A stretch of 64,000 bases of DNA from Xiphias gladius (lineage: Eukaryota; Chordata; Actinopteri; Istiophoriformes; Xiphiidae), in contig NC_053422.1 of NCBI RefSeq assembly GCF_016859285.1, positions 13,504,501-13,568,500 on the forward strand, written 5' to 3'. The notes under the pieces were generated by a model. It did not search any database and had not been told where the DNA came from. It saw only the letters and a list, made by a program, of their open reading frames with translations. Positions 44,879-61,555 of this stretch are shown here, in pieces (the first letter of the stretch is position 1; each line of letters starts with the position of its first letter). A program made the translations under genes and the position numbers.

Positions 44879-47498
44879 CTTAAAAATGCAATGTTCAAAT
44901 AATGACGGATAATAAACTGTCAAAATATTCATGTTGAACTCACTGCCTAGTACTGATGTCTCTGTTCCTACCTGATGAAGAGCTTCATCCCTTTGCTGCA
45001 GCCCTAACTGAGCCTCCTCCATTCCAAACTAAAGAAACACACGACATAACAAATAAGGAGCTCTTTGACGATGTAAAATGACTAATGGTAGGATGACCAG
45101 AGAGAGAAAAATCTCCAGATCTCCGGATTGAATCTTTGGTGTTACCTCAAGGGTTTGAAGGGCAACCTTGAACTTGCTCAGGCAGATCTTGGCCTGATCT
45201 CTCTCTTGCTGGAGGTTCTTGAGCTGAAAAGAATTTAAATGTGGCAAGTCTTTTCAAATTTATGTACTGCTTCTAACTGTAGTATACTGTATGATGACAG
45301 ATTAAAGTTGTTACATGGAAAGCAACAGACATTTTACCTCCGCGGTTAGGTTCTTATTTTGTTCCTTCATCATGGTGGATTCCTCCTCCTGCACAAAAAC
45401 ACAACAGCGTGAAATGTCACCTGGAGATACTGAAAGTGACAACCATTAGCCAGGTTGAAGTTTACCTGTTTGTCTAACAGATATCTCTGCTAATGTGACA
45501 TCTGATTTATGTCTTGTGCTCTCTGCCAGTATTGTGGTGGCAGAGCTGAACTGAATCCAGTTTCACTAACTGTGAGTGCACTGCTGTTTAGATTAAACCG
45601 ATCATGCAACTGCGTTTTCTGCCAAACATGAGTAGGTTAGGCGAATGGGAATTCAAAACTAGTCTCAAAACTTGTCTTTAATTTTTAACGACATAGGAGG
45701 GTTTGGAAGAAAAAAATTACATTAAATGTCCCACTCGAAAGGATGGTGGTAATGTAGTGATAAAACCTTTGCTGGCATTACTGTATCAACAAACTTGCAT
45801 TTACTGATGAAATACATAATTTAATAAAAATCTGAAACATAAATTTTAGAGACAAATTACCTTATTTCTCACCAAAAGCTGTAAAAAAAATTGCCTAAAA
45901 CGTAGAATCCCTAATATATACTACACCATTATTGCATAGGTTTACAGGTGAGATAACAGTGAGGGCAGCCTGTACACATCCTCCTACAACCTGGATTAGA
46001 CAACACTTAAAGACACAATTTACCACTAAAAACTGTGAGGAAGGAAAGGACAAGAATCAGGAGGTTTCTGAAAAATGACAAAAAACATTCAAAATGTTTG
46101 ATCAAGTTACTAGCAGCTCTGAGTGCAAATTTGAAAGTGAAGAGCTAAAAGCTGTGCCTGTGAAGGAACAATTAAACACCAGGAACACAGCTGGGCAATT
46201 TGTCAATGCAATGTAAGACTAAATATCATCAAGGATTTTGCCTTGGCTGAAGTTGCTTTAGCTCAAGTGTGTGACAAGTATATGACAGGTTAGTCTAAGT
46301 TTAAGTGATACAATTTTCTGAATTTAACTCACTGTTATAGTTGAGTGAAATCAATAATAACTGCCACATCATATCTACATGATTAAGCTTTTATTAAGTC
46401 TTAATATATTTTTGAAAACACCAGTAGTACATTTGTAATACAATAACAATTCTGGTTACCCACCATTTTCTGAATCTTTGTTTCATTGCATCTCCTTACA
46501 TCTATGTCATCGGTTAGGAGGGACCTGCAAGGCTCTGCTTCATCCTGCTGTGCCTCACTAATGATCTTCTCCAGGCTGAAGACACACAAACACAAACTCC
46601 TGACAGTTTTTCAGTGTTACTGCTTCAAAAGTGAAAAAGAAAACAGTGCTGACACACACCAAAAAAACACTGAACAATAAAGACAAAACAGGAATCATTA
46701 TGTAGTTAAAATTAGGTGAAGATAAAAACAAAAAAAACTCTAAAGCTACTGATAAAGTGAACGTGTTTATCAAATTCTGATACAGAATCAAATACATTGC
46801 TGAAATCTGCAGGGCTCAAGACAAGGACCTCTGTCTTCCATTCATTTGGCAGTGGAGAGTAATTAAACACAAATTTGAAACAGCAAAGATTACAAGGTTT
46901 TCAATGTAAGGTACAGCTATGTATCATCGTAGTCATCGGTGTCCTCTACAAACAGAACTCAGCTAAAAGGAAGCCTTGTGGTACTCCACATGGGATGAAT
47001 GCAGAGAAAGCGGAAAAATAAGTTGTACATGTTCTGTCATGGAGGTTGTTGGCCTCAATGCCAACAACACGCCATGTTGTAGGCAGCTGGGAGATCAAGC
47101 AGAATTACAGATGATATACACGCTTAAAGATGATTGCAGTGTTAAGTTTGATAGCCAAAAGGTATAGGGATCTTTCTGCTAATGAGTAGAGACGATAATG
47201 TGTGACTAGTTACGCTTTCACTTGTTTTCTGAGGCCGACGTTCTCTGAGCGCAGCGCTGCCATATCATCATCTGCAACATCCAGCCAGTGCCTCATTTCA
47301 GTGTTCAGGTCCCTTAGCTGGCTTTGACTGTAATCCAGCTCGGCTATTTTGTCAAGCATCTCCTTTGGTGTCCTACATATACACACACAGAAGAAACAAA
47401 GCTTCGTATGTTGCTACTAAGTAACTCAACCAAAGAATTTTTAGTGTGTGGGTTTGTTCAGTGAACATCACTCACATATTTTCCTCTGTGACATCCAT
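43255..47498 (-). CDS. Coiled-coil, tail-anchored protein with a KASH-like C-terminus, 11 coding exons, complete
   Basis: Exons: 47476-47498, 47214-47372, 46464-46575, 45338-45388, 45146-45223, 44972-45028, 44702-44749, 44154-44218, 43916-44051, 43645-43709, 43255-43459. They total 999 nt (332 aa) with every phase matching. Exon 1 is only MDVTEEN plus two bases. Residues about 10-215 are a heptad-rich coiled coil (for example LDYSQSQLRDLNTEMRHWLD, LRSENVGLRKQVKALEKI, LKNLQQERDQAKICLSKF). A polar linker follows, then one helix (AGLFMMCIFILLVVAFVAS, about 277-295) and a 37-residue tail ending QPYCSVHYGASPPI. One C-terminal helix with a short luminal tail ending in PPx is the layout of KASH proteins, which bind SUN proteins across the nuclear envelope. 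The coiled coil recalls KASH5 and the Jaw1/LRMP (IRAG2) group. I cannot name the orthologue. A generic tail-anchored ER protein is the alternative. Confidence 0.8.
44766..44875. repeat. (CA)n microsatellite beside coiled-coil gene exon 7
   Basis: A long CA tract with GACACACA interruptions at the left, 17 bases upstream (in transcript sense) of the exon beginning at 44749. Confidence 0.95.
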
Positions 47499-47499
47499 C

Positions 47500-48934
47500 C
47501 TGCTGGTTTAATCCTCCCTCCTCCTGCTTGTGATCAACATATGACCAACCAAAATTCCCATTAGGAGTGACACACAGCTTTTAGGACATGGTCTCAATTT
47601 TTCTTCTAACCTTAATTTATTCCAAAAAAATTAACCTATATGTCTGTCACCCATTGAATAGTGTTGGTGTGAATCTCTGTACATACTAAGTTAATTTATA
47701 AGAAGTAAACTAAATTTACTGATCCAGTTACCTTATCTAACTGGTATAACATACATTAATTATTAAAACACATAAAGCAGAAATACCTGCATTGAGATGG
47801 GCAAAAGTATTTTATCCACGTTCTTCCAATCTTTCAAGTCTGATTTCGCCTGACATTCACCAAGTTAAACTAAAACTCAAGACATTTTTAATACCAAATA
47901 AAATGCAACTTAACACGTTCCAGGTCATAATGACCACAGTATGAAAGACATCAATGAAAACCCGTAGGAATGATGGCCTAGAATTACTTACCAAGTGCAT
48001 GAATTTCTTGATAATTATATCACATTTGTCAATACTTCCCAGCTTTATGTAACAGTAATTCTAATAATAATATTATTAATCAATCATTAGACAGATCCTG
48101 GACCCGGATGACTAGCAAAAAATGGAAATTGATTGATGGAGTAACCAACTAAAAAATAAGCTATTTATTTAAGTTCCACATGAAACATAAAAAAAGTCTC
48201 CATCGCTTACACGTGTGGTAAAAGACTTTTCTAGCCAGTTTTTGTTTAAATCACATACACGACATTTTATAAATGTCAGTACTGCACATGGCAGTAATGA
48301 CTTTTAAACTTTTCCTAGACCTGCAGATAGCCTGGAGTAAGAAACTCGGGGTTTGCAATGAAAATTCAGGCAAAGTAACTTTGATAACCGCCCTTTTCTG
48401 AAAAAACCTACATCTTTGAAAGCCTGCCAGTGTGGCAATTACTAACGATATAGCTTAAAAAAAAAAAAAAAAAAATGTATTTTAAAAGTAGCTAACGTTA
48501 AATTTTGTGCTGCTTTCCATCGCTAACGTTTTGCTAACGTTCCCTAATTTAGCTAGCTAGGTTACAGTCTTTTTTTTTTTTTTTTTGAACGAACCGAAGC
48601 ATCCTTAAATTAGATCAAGTTTTTCATGAGTATTAGAAACATTAACTGCTGTTGGAGAAAATAAAGTCGGTACTTTTCAAGACCTGTTGACAGATACCAT
48701 ACATTCATGCTTCCACTGACTTAGCTAAATGCTAATGCTATCGTTAACAGCTAACGTTTTTCAGTTAGCCTACTTTACGTAAGGAAGCCAAACCTTAGGT
48801 AAATTGATTTCCGAGTTGACCCCCCCCCCCAAAAAAAAATACAATACTGCCAAAACTTCCCTGTGGATGGTATTTCACTAATGCTTGTTACTGATATTTC
48901 CGCTTAAAAAAAAAGACAAAAAAAATAACTTACC
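47500..48934. other. First intron / flank of the coiled-coil gene
   Basis: AT-rich, with A and T runs at about 48456-48475 and 48571-48586 and a C run at 48820-48829. No coding exon recognised. Confidence 0.4.
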
Positions 48935-49030
48935 TCCCAAGTCCAAACTACTAACGTTATAGCAGCTAAACTGTAGGTAAAGGTGCCATACCAAGCAGAG
49001 GAGGTCTACGTTGACAGGTTACCATGCACC
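48935..49030 (-). promoter_or_regulatory. Probable non-coding first exon and promoter of the coiled-coil gene
   Basis: On the minus strand, TTGGGAG|GTAAGTT is a near-perfect donor at 48935/48934 preceded by non-AT-rich sequence, consistent with a 5'-UTR exon spliced toward the ATG exon at 47498. The left boundary is clear; the start is a guess. Confidence 0.4.
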
Positions 49031-49049
49031 TGCCAGTTACAGTTGAGGT

Positions 49050-50890
49050 TTAGAAATTAACTACTGGTTGGGATTGATGTCGTACATGGAACAAAATAAA
49101 TACACAATGTCCCTGTCCACATTTTTATGTGTTAGGAGCATGAAGATGGCTGCATTAGTTATGATCACATTTTTAGTATTTTAACAGCTGGTTTGATTGC
49201 ATTTTCCCTTAGAATGAAATCAAAAGGATTGTGAATGAGTGGATTTTACTGTTTTTTTTCAGTGAAGCATGCATGTTTAAAATCATTTCAACTGCAGAAA
49301 ACAATTTCCAGACCAAAATTTAATTATTACAACACAATTTACACCACATCAATTTTCAGAGTACAAAATGCAAAATAATAACATTAAACATTTTTCAACA
49401 GTTCCTTACCTCCCTTGACACAATTTATTTTATCACTTTAGATGGCAAAACCAAAAATGGTGTGACCCATATGAAATGGCAGAAAAAAAAGAAATTAAGC
49501 AGACAAATACATTTAGTAAAACAACTAACAATACTTACAAACAATATTTTTGGTTGTAATGAAATTTTAGTGTAGGACAAGTAAGAGCACCTGTCAAAAC
49601 AAAGGCTTTCGATTTTTCACTACATTTTAAGGCCAGGATAATTAAATTTACATACAGCAAAGGTGCAAAAGTGCGGTGGGTGGGGTGCTGGGGGCTGTCG
49701 TAACGAGGCATCGGAAATTGAGTTGGCATCGAGGGCTGTAAGATATGTTAGCTGTGTCCCTAATCCATATTATTTACTAAATCGGAGCAGGTTTTGAGTG
49801 TGCAGTGTGTTCACACCAGAAAACTGACAAAATAACATATACTCAAAACAGTCAGGTGAAACGTCTCCAGGAACATAAACAAAACAACAACAACAACAAC
49901 GAAAAAAAGACTATAGCATTTTATAGTGTAGGTTTGGTTTGCAATAGTCCCTGACTGACTAAAACAGGAGCAGTGTGATGTGAAACATGGAGAAAGACGG
50001 TTCACATGACATCCATAGATAGATTTTAAATACTGCATTTACTAAATGACTTTACATTAGTGTGTAAACTGCAACAAAATTTCATACCATATACAATTAC
50101 TGTTGATTGTTTTCTTGCACATTCGTAGTCTTGTAGATGTTAAAGACATCATTATGAACTCCCTGTCATTGCTCTCATTGCCACATGTGGCGCAAAAATA
50201 TCCTGTAAAAAAGTTCAGTGTAATAAACCCAGCTCGGGAGTGGAAAGCATACGCACATCATGATCATGGCAGCGAACGCTCAACACCAGATAGGAGGCTA
50301 ATGATGGTGTTTTTTTTTATAGTCTATATTCTATACTCTATTCAGGAAGAGTGCAGGCCAAATTTGTTCAACCTTCAGATTTAGGCAGTTTAACTGTAGG
50401 AGAGGGGGCAGGTGAGTAGTCATGAATTCCTGGAGGATGACTACCCAGGAGTTATAGCCAGGAACTGCTGGTGCCTCTTAATGTGAATTTAAAATTATTT
50501 TGCACAATCAATAAAATACATTCTCCTTTCAGTGTTGTTTACATACATTTTCTGTGCTCAGTATTCCAAAGGAACACTGCTAATTTCTGCGTTAATATTC
50601 TGAGGCACAGCCTCAATGAGTGTACAGGTTACTTTTAGGTCGGGGTCAATGTGCCTTCCAAAGTAAACCCATAATTTCTTTGTCTCAGCACAGGTAAAAG
50701 ATACAGAGAAGATACTGGTAGACAGTTATACCCAGTCACATATTTGACAACCACACACTATTCTAGCTTCTTCCCATCCCAAGATATCTCGTCTTGAACT
50801 GAGGTGATCTTCCCTGCTGATGCTCCCCGATAGCATTAACCATCCCCACTAGAGTAAAGACAAATGGCATTTTAATATTCAGACTTTTTA
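49050..50890. other. zdhhc24 3' UTR and flank; no separate gene recognised
   Basis: AT-rich, with short frames lacking domain features. A candidate minus-strand AATAAA (plus-strand TTTATT) lies near 49425, but the true end of the zdhhc24 transcript cannot be fixed. Confidence 0.35.
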
Positions 50891-50894
50891 GCTG

Positions 50895-53800
50895 TTACCG
50901 GGTGGGTTCCAGTGATCCTGTGACCTGGAAGTTTATCCCATCTCCAGGTAAAGGCGATGGGATGAGTGGGCAGAGCCAGCAGAGGTACCAGCGAAGGCCT
51001 AGGGCGTGACCCAGGTTGCCCAGGAGTCCCAGGCTGTAGGGTCGGCGGGACGAGTACCACTCCCTGGTGGTCTGTCCCCGGAACATCAGGAAGAGATGGA
51101 AGAAAAAGAAGGCGGACACCAGCAGGAAGCCCACCACACATGTGTCAGCGATGAAGGCGAAGGCAAAAGCACGCGCTGAGACCTGGCCTAGGACACAGAG
51201 AAGGGACACAGTCAGTTATAATGCTCCGGGCTAGATTTCTGGGATCCATCTCAGCACGAACAACTGAACCAATGCACAAGAAGCATAAAGACAGTATCAG
51301 AGCTTCTGGGAAAGTAACCTTTAGTGTTCATTAAATTAAGTACAAGACTCAAATACCCCTGTTAATAAGGAGTGCCATTTTTTTGTGTCAAGCGTCATCC
51401 ACATGTATTTGTGAATTCAACTACGGATCCCTGTGGAACACAATGTGGGTGATTAATGGGACATTATGACCGGAGCTTTCTCTCAAGTGAGTTGTGGCAG
51501 ATTAAAATAGAGCAGACACGAAAATAATGATGTAGGCAGTATGAGGCAAGGACATATTTGCTGTTATATAGTATATTTGTGTATGTGCTGCCATGTTTAA
51601 AATAAATTTCAGTTGTTCTTAAACAATGTATTACAATAATACTATCTTTGCGGTGGAAAAATTACAAACAAAAGTGTGTACATTTAATTTAATGCAACAG
51701 TTAAAATTAAGACTGCCATGCCACCGCAATACGGATCACTTTTCTCCTGAAAAAAAAGGGCAATGCCCCCGGTACTTATTTAATATCCTTCTGTTGCATT
51801 ACTCATAATTACACATCTCAAAGTGTAAAAATTGTCGATTGTGAACATCCTGAAAAACCAGCTTGTCATCAATCAGAAACAGTCTGTTCTTCACACACTG
51901 AGGTACAGGATGGAGAGCAGAGACGTCTCCTATCGGATTCCTGATTATAAGAGCAATAGCGAACTAGAGCTGAAAAAATTAGTTAATTTGTTGATCCCCA
52001 GAAAATTAATGGGCAACTGTTTGATGGTGATGTTGATAATTGATTAATTTTATTAAATGAGACATTCTGAGACACTTGTCTCCTCCGCCTTTTTCAGTGT
52101 GAGCATTTATGGCTTTTCTCTATGTTATAAAATTGTAAATAGAATATTTTGGGGTTCTGGACTTGTCAGACAAAACAAGGCTTTTGAAGATGTTGGAGAT
52201 CAGCAGATTATTTGATAATAAAGAATAATCATTGGTTGCAGCTCGATATCAAACGCTACACGAGTTTAAAGTGACAAAAAATGATTTACATTTGTTAGTG
52301 GTGTTTTTTCACAGGTTTATTATCACCTTTCTTTCCTCTAACATAGTTTCTGTGTAGGAACTCACTCCACTGTAAAAGCACAGCGAATATAGAAAAGTTT
52401 ATAGATTACATTTTACCTATCAGTGTATATTGTATCCTACCACAGCTATAAAGAATAGATGCAAAATGGGACAACCAAGATATGAGACTCCAGATCCTAC
52501 CTGACACAAGCATGATCCAGGGTATGAGCAGCAGCAGGACACTGTGCACAGTCACCCCCTCCTTCAATATGACAATGAAGACCTCTGCGTTCATCAGCGT
52601 GGCATACAGGAGCCCAGACCACATAAACAACAAGCAGCACAGGAAGTAGCGGTAGTTAAGGAAGCCCACACACTGGCCAAAAAAGACGCAGTGGTGATCC
52701 CGCCGCAGCACACACACTTTGCAGTCATAGCAGTGGGAGCAGCGAGGAGGAGTGTGTGTCTCGCATGTATAACAGTACCTGTGTAAAGAAAAAGAAAATA
52801 CTATTATTTATCATTAGAGATGCACATAAACAGCATTTCACAGATGAAATTGGAACAAATGGTACATCCATCCTAAACATTTGCGAAAAAGCAGAGAATC
52901 AAGTTTCCTTGCTGTGGTTACTCTAATCAGTTAAGGTTTGTCACATTTTACACATACTAGAAAACGCTTACATTAAACACCAATAAGTTGTTGTCAGTAG
53001 TTGTCAATAATGTAATGGTGGACTTGGTACACATTTCCTGCTTTTTTCCCCAAGATATCCATATTCTGCACATACATGTTTTAGTAGTTTAGTGAGGTTG
53101 ATGATGAGTTAACCCCATGTAGCCCAACTGAGATTGTCGTTTCACAATATTTTGGGGGAACAGGAAATGGCCTTCCACAAATTGTTGCCACAAAGTTGGA
53201 AGAATACCATCGTCTAAAATATCATTGTATGCTGTAGCATTCTCTTGACGGGGGAGACTGTGAAGTGTTATCTGCCCCTCCGCAATCACTGAAGGATTGG
53301 ATCCAAACAGCAATAATGACTGGACGGCAAATTATTCTCAGGAATTGGAAGATGCCTGGACAGCCTCATTTCATGGAGTGGGTAAAAAAAAGTTAACAAA
53401 AGTTGCTGCATCTGACTGAATGACACAAAGCATGTATCACAAGACAGAAAAACATTTCCTCAAGAGTGGAATGAACAGTATATTTATTTTATGCTGTATA
53501 TACCTGTACATAATTGACAGTGAGATGGAAGCAATGTGATAATGACGATTTCCATGTGGGGGTTAAGCTTTTGTACGTTCTTTCAGAATTGTGCCTTTTT
53601 TGCTTTATTTCTAAGCTACACAATTTGTATTTTGGTGAACCCCCCTAGTTTGTGTGTTTGGTTGTATGGAAATGGGAAGTCCATATGGGAGTAGCCTGTA
53701 CCTTTTTTTTTTTTTTGGATTCCCAGCACTGCTGTTAAATAATTCAAAATAAAAATCGGAAGTTAGAAAAAAATTCCTTGATTGGAACTAAGGAGGCTTG

Positions 53801-54276
53801 CCCGAACTGTGAAAAACTGCCCCGGACCAAAAGAGCAAAAAACTGTGTGGATAAGGGTGTCTACATACTTTGGGCCATATAATCTACTGTGTATTCAGTA
53901 CTGTTAAATTCTAATCGAAATCCATTCGTTTTCTTGTCTGTAACAATCTCCCACAGCTGCTCCTTCCTTACCGCCACCCCTGGCCCACGCCCTCTCCTCC
54001 CAGGAAAACCCCCCTGATGCTGGGGCTGGTTCTGAGGAAGAGCATTGCGTTCCAGCAGATGTTTCCCAGCATGAAGTACTGGGCCAGTAAATGGACCACC
54101 TTCCACCAGGCGGACCACTGCGTCTTCTTCTGGTCGGCCTCCAGCGGAGCCTCGACCAGGACCAGATAGCTCACCTCCCCGGTGATGGAGAAGACCAGGA
54201 AGGTGTTGAGGGCCACGGGGAGGTGGTGACACAGCCTCTCGACCCTGCAAAACACCGTACTGGCAAAACTCGTCAT
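50895..54276 (-). CDS. zdhhc24: zdhhc24, probable palmitoyltransferase, 3 exons, complete
   Basis: Exons: 53972-54276, 52501-52778, 50895-51187; 876 nt (291 aa; human 284). The enzyme family attaches palmitate to cysteines of membrane proteins at Golgi/ER membranes. Exon 1 holds two hydrophobic segments and ends at [10 protein letters not shown], as in human ZDHHC24 (LAGRGLGQGW). Exon 2 opens with the cysteine-rich zinc domain ([20 protein letters not shown], then [10 protein letters not shown]), with the catalytic DHHC intact, followed by [12 protein letters not shown] and two helices. Exon 3 carries a hydrophobic stretch, the conserved RGQTTREW segment and [11 protein letters not shown] near the end, both diagnostic of ZDHHC24. 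I chose the ATG at 54276 because it precedes the first hydrophobic segment and matches the family length. Confidence 0.95.
51965..52244. mobile_element. hAT-like MITE, copy D (zdhhc24 intron 2)
   Basis: Starts TAGAGCTGAAAAAATTAG and ends AATAATCATTGGTTGCAGCTC, with GACAAAACAAGG and TTGAAGATGT internal blocks shared with the other copies. Both ends are present and inverted relative to each other. Confidence 0.7.
53085..53885 (-). mobile_element. Tc1/mariner-like transposon remnants (zdhhc24 intron 1)
   Basis: A minus-strand frame at about 53260-53150 reads [20 protein letters not shown], then FVEGHFLFP, a typical Tc1 transposase C-terminal segment. A second piece at about 53770-53885 (GGAACTAAGGAGGCTTGCCC, GAACTGTGAAAAACTGCCCC, and an end GTCTACATACTTTGGGCCAT) matches the middle and terminal repeat of the same type of element. 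The two are separated by about 450 bases of unrelated or decayed sequence, so the copy is fragmentary and inactive. Confidence 0.75.
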
Positions 54277-54697
54277 GTTTCCTGCGCGTCGTCCTCTTTA
54301 TGATGTTTGAAACACAGCTCAAAACGCGGTGTGGTCAGGGGAAGGACTGATTTGACAGACGCACCGTTAAAGTAACCGTCGGTTAGCTTTTTTTTTTTTT
54401 TAGCAAAATAACCGCTCCATTAGCTTTCTGGCCGGGGTTAAATCAAACGCATGATATTAATAATACCTAGAACATCCCCAGTGACAAATTACTGTAATGT
54501 AAGAATTAAAATGTGACGCCGTTAGTTTGTGACAAGCCTCTCTCTATCACGATCTTTTCCAATGGACGGAATCAAGCTGCTGTTAGCAGGTGTTACATAA
54601 AAATATGTCCTTCATGCTACAAGATACAGTGGTTCCGGCGGAAAAATCCTATTAAGCTGTTGCCCTTTCAAAACGAAGATCAAAACGTAATATGGAC

Positions 54698-55370
54698 AGT
54701 GGTGGAAAGTAACTAAGCACACTTACTCAAGTACTATACTCAGTACAATTTTTATGTACTTGTACTTTATTTGAGTATTTCCATTTTCTGCCATTTTATA
54801 GCTTTAGTGATTTCAAATATTACGATTTTTACATTAAAAATATATGAAGAGTTTCTAAAATATGATGCTTTGTTATAGGGTAAAGAAACCAACAGTATAT
54901 ACAGGTAGAGCTGAAAAGATAAGTTGATTAATCAATTAGTGACTTGATTGAAAAATAATTGGTAACTATTTTGATATTTCATGATTTCAGCTTCCCAAAT
55001 GTGACGGTTTGCTGCTTAATAATGAAAACTTTTGATTTATTTTTTAATAACTTTAAAAATGTGGACTATTGGTTAAGTTAGGTCGGGGTTAGATCACCTT
55101 TGAAACTTGATTGGACAAAAGCACTGTGAAGCTGTCACAGCTCTGGGTCATTTCTCACTACACTCTAAATTTGTTACAAACCAAACAATCAATCGATTAA
55201 TCAAGAAATAGTCAGGAGATTAATCAATAATTATAATAATCATTAGCTACAGTCCTATATAAATTGTTAAACTGAGCTCCATAACGAGGAGCTACAACAG
55301 TGAAATACTATATATAGTAGTGTAACAGTCACAGGGGACATTTTCTGCATCGAGTACTGAGTACAGGGCC
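54698..55370 (+). mobile_element. CAGTGGTGGAA-ended non-autonomous element (outer, interrupted)
   Basis: The left end CAGTGGTGGAAAGTAACTAA, followed by ACTCAAGTACTATACT, GTACTTGTACTTTA and TTTGAGTATTTCCATTTT, is a very common teleost repeat start. It resumes after the insert at 55258 with GTTAAACTGAGCTCC, GAGGAGCTACAACAGTGAAA, ACAGGGGACATTTTCTGC and GAGTACTGAGTAC. The right end is degraded. I regard it as hAT-type from its ends, but that is recollection. Confidence 0.65.
54906..55257. mobile_element. hAT-like MITE, copy E, nested in the CAGTGGTGGAA element
   Basis: Runs from TAGAGCTGAAAAGATAAG to AATAATCATTAGCTACAGTCCTA, with GATTAATCAATTAG and ATCAATCGATTAATCAAGAA inside. The ends are inverted relative to each other. 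Bases immediately outside (TATACAGG and TATAAATT) share only a partial match, so a target-site duplication is not clear. Confidence 0.65.
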
Positions 55371-55399
55371 TCAACCAAAGATGATGCTACAGAATCTGG

Positions 55400-56027
55400 G
55401 GCCCCTGAAAACATCTCATGCTTTGATGCCAAAATGAATAGAATGTTACCATATCCCAATAAACCTACCGGTAGTATTTTAATACCTGAGTTGTCTGTTT
55501 AAACTAATGTCACGTCTTGAGAAAATGAATGTAACCTTCTATATGCCAGACATGCCCACTTCTGGTCCTTAAGAGCCCCTGAATTTTCCATCTCCCCCAC
55601 CACTGCCCATGCCTGATTGATATGTGTTGCCTTAGAGCAGCCTGATAAAATAGATACGTGTTATTACGACAAGATGCACGTTTCATTATCAAAATAAAGC
55701 TTTCTATGCATATCACACCCTAATCGGAAGTTTAATAGTCTGATGTGCGCTGCACTCCTCCAAATATCAGGTAGAAATTAGTTTTGAATATGATGCAATA
55801 AAGTTCCATATCAATGGTTTACAAGTACAGACCTATAGTATATGTATTGTAAGTGGATGTTTCAATAAGTTTATTACCTGTGTGTCCTTAAAAAAAAGCT
55901 CTCACTGCTGCTTAACCTCATTACCACGCCCATGTGTGGTTTGGCAGCATGTCTCTGGTCCCCCCCCCCCCCCAGAGCACAGACCTTAATCCTTGATAAT
56001 CTCTGCATCCACTGAGAGCCTGCAGTC
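55400..56027. other. 5' flank of the Kizuna-like gene
   Basis: No repeat family or exon recognised; contains a C run at about 55960-55974. It should hold the promoter and 5' UTR of the plus-strand gene that starts at 56028. Confidence 0.4.
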
Positions 56028-60816
<4,789 letters not shown>

Positions 60817-61273
60817 AATGTGTTGGTTTTAAACCTGAGGAAAAAAGGACAATAACTCACCTCAGTCACCTGGAATTTAGGATATTATTAAGACATTCAG
60901 AAAAAGGAGGTGAAACAGCAGTCTGTTTAAGACTCATAGATAATGCCCACTGTTTTTTTCATTTTGTTTTTTGGCATTTTATTAGAGATGGATATCCAAA
61001 TGTTGCATAATTTCCATTCAACTCACTTGGAATAACTCCAGTACATTAAACTGCATTACTTACATATTGAACATTATATTTATTTTATTTTTGGACAACA
61101 ATTTGTAGGTTTCCTTGTCTTCCAATCAGAACCACAGAAACAGATATACAGCTCTGGCACAGGAAAGGAGCAGAATGTGAGACAAACCCAATTTTTAACT
61201 GTTGGTTTGTATGTAACCCAAACCACGGGGGGATAACAACATTCTCAAGTAGAATTAAGAAAAAAAAGTACAC

Positions 61274-61279
61274 AATAAA
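61274..61279 (+). terminator. Poly(A) signal of the Kizuna-like gene
   Basis: First AATAAA on the plus strand after the stop at 60816, giving a 3' UTR of about 480 bases. Confidence 0.55.
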
Positions 61280-61302
61280 AAAGGTACAAAGGGTGACAAT
61301 AA

Positions 61303-61308
61303 TTTATT
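61303..61308 (-). terminator. Poly(A) signal of pola2
   Basis: AATAAA on the minus strand (plus-strand TTTATT), about 250 bases past the pola2 stop and only 24 bases from the oppositely oriented signal at 61274. Confidence 0.6.
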
Positions 61309-61555
61309 GAAAAAAAGATCATTTCTGCTGCATCTTGATCGACTGCTATTCCACCAAAGTCCTGACGCCACCACCCAGAGTACAGCACACCCCAACACGT
61401 TTGTCATATAAAAATAGACCGATGGGCGAGATGATTTCAACAGTACAAGAGTTGTTTCTTTGTTTTACAAATTTTACATCAGATCAAACTGGTCCTGGCC
61501 AAGTCTGGTCACTTGAGGTGACAGTGAGAATTTAAAAAAAAAGTCTTTCTTCCCG

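Noticed and set aside
44676-45022. Open frames rich in His-Thr or Cys-Val
   Set aside because: Products of CA/TG repeats; the same applies to frames at 6958-7246, 27987-28276, 30504-30925 and 56379-56953.
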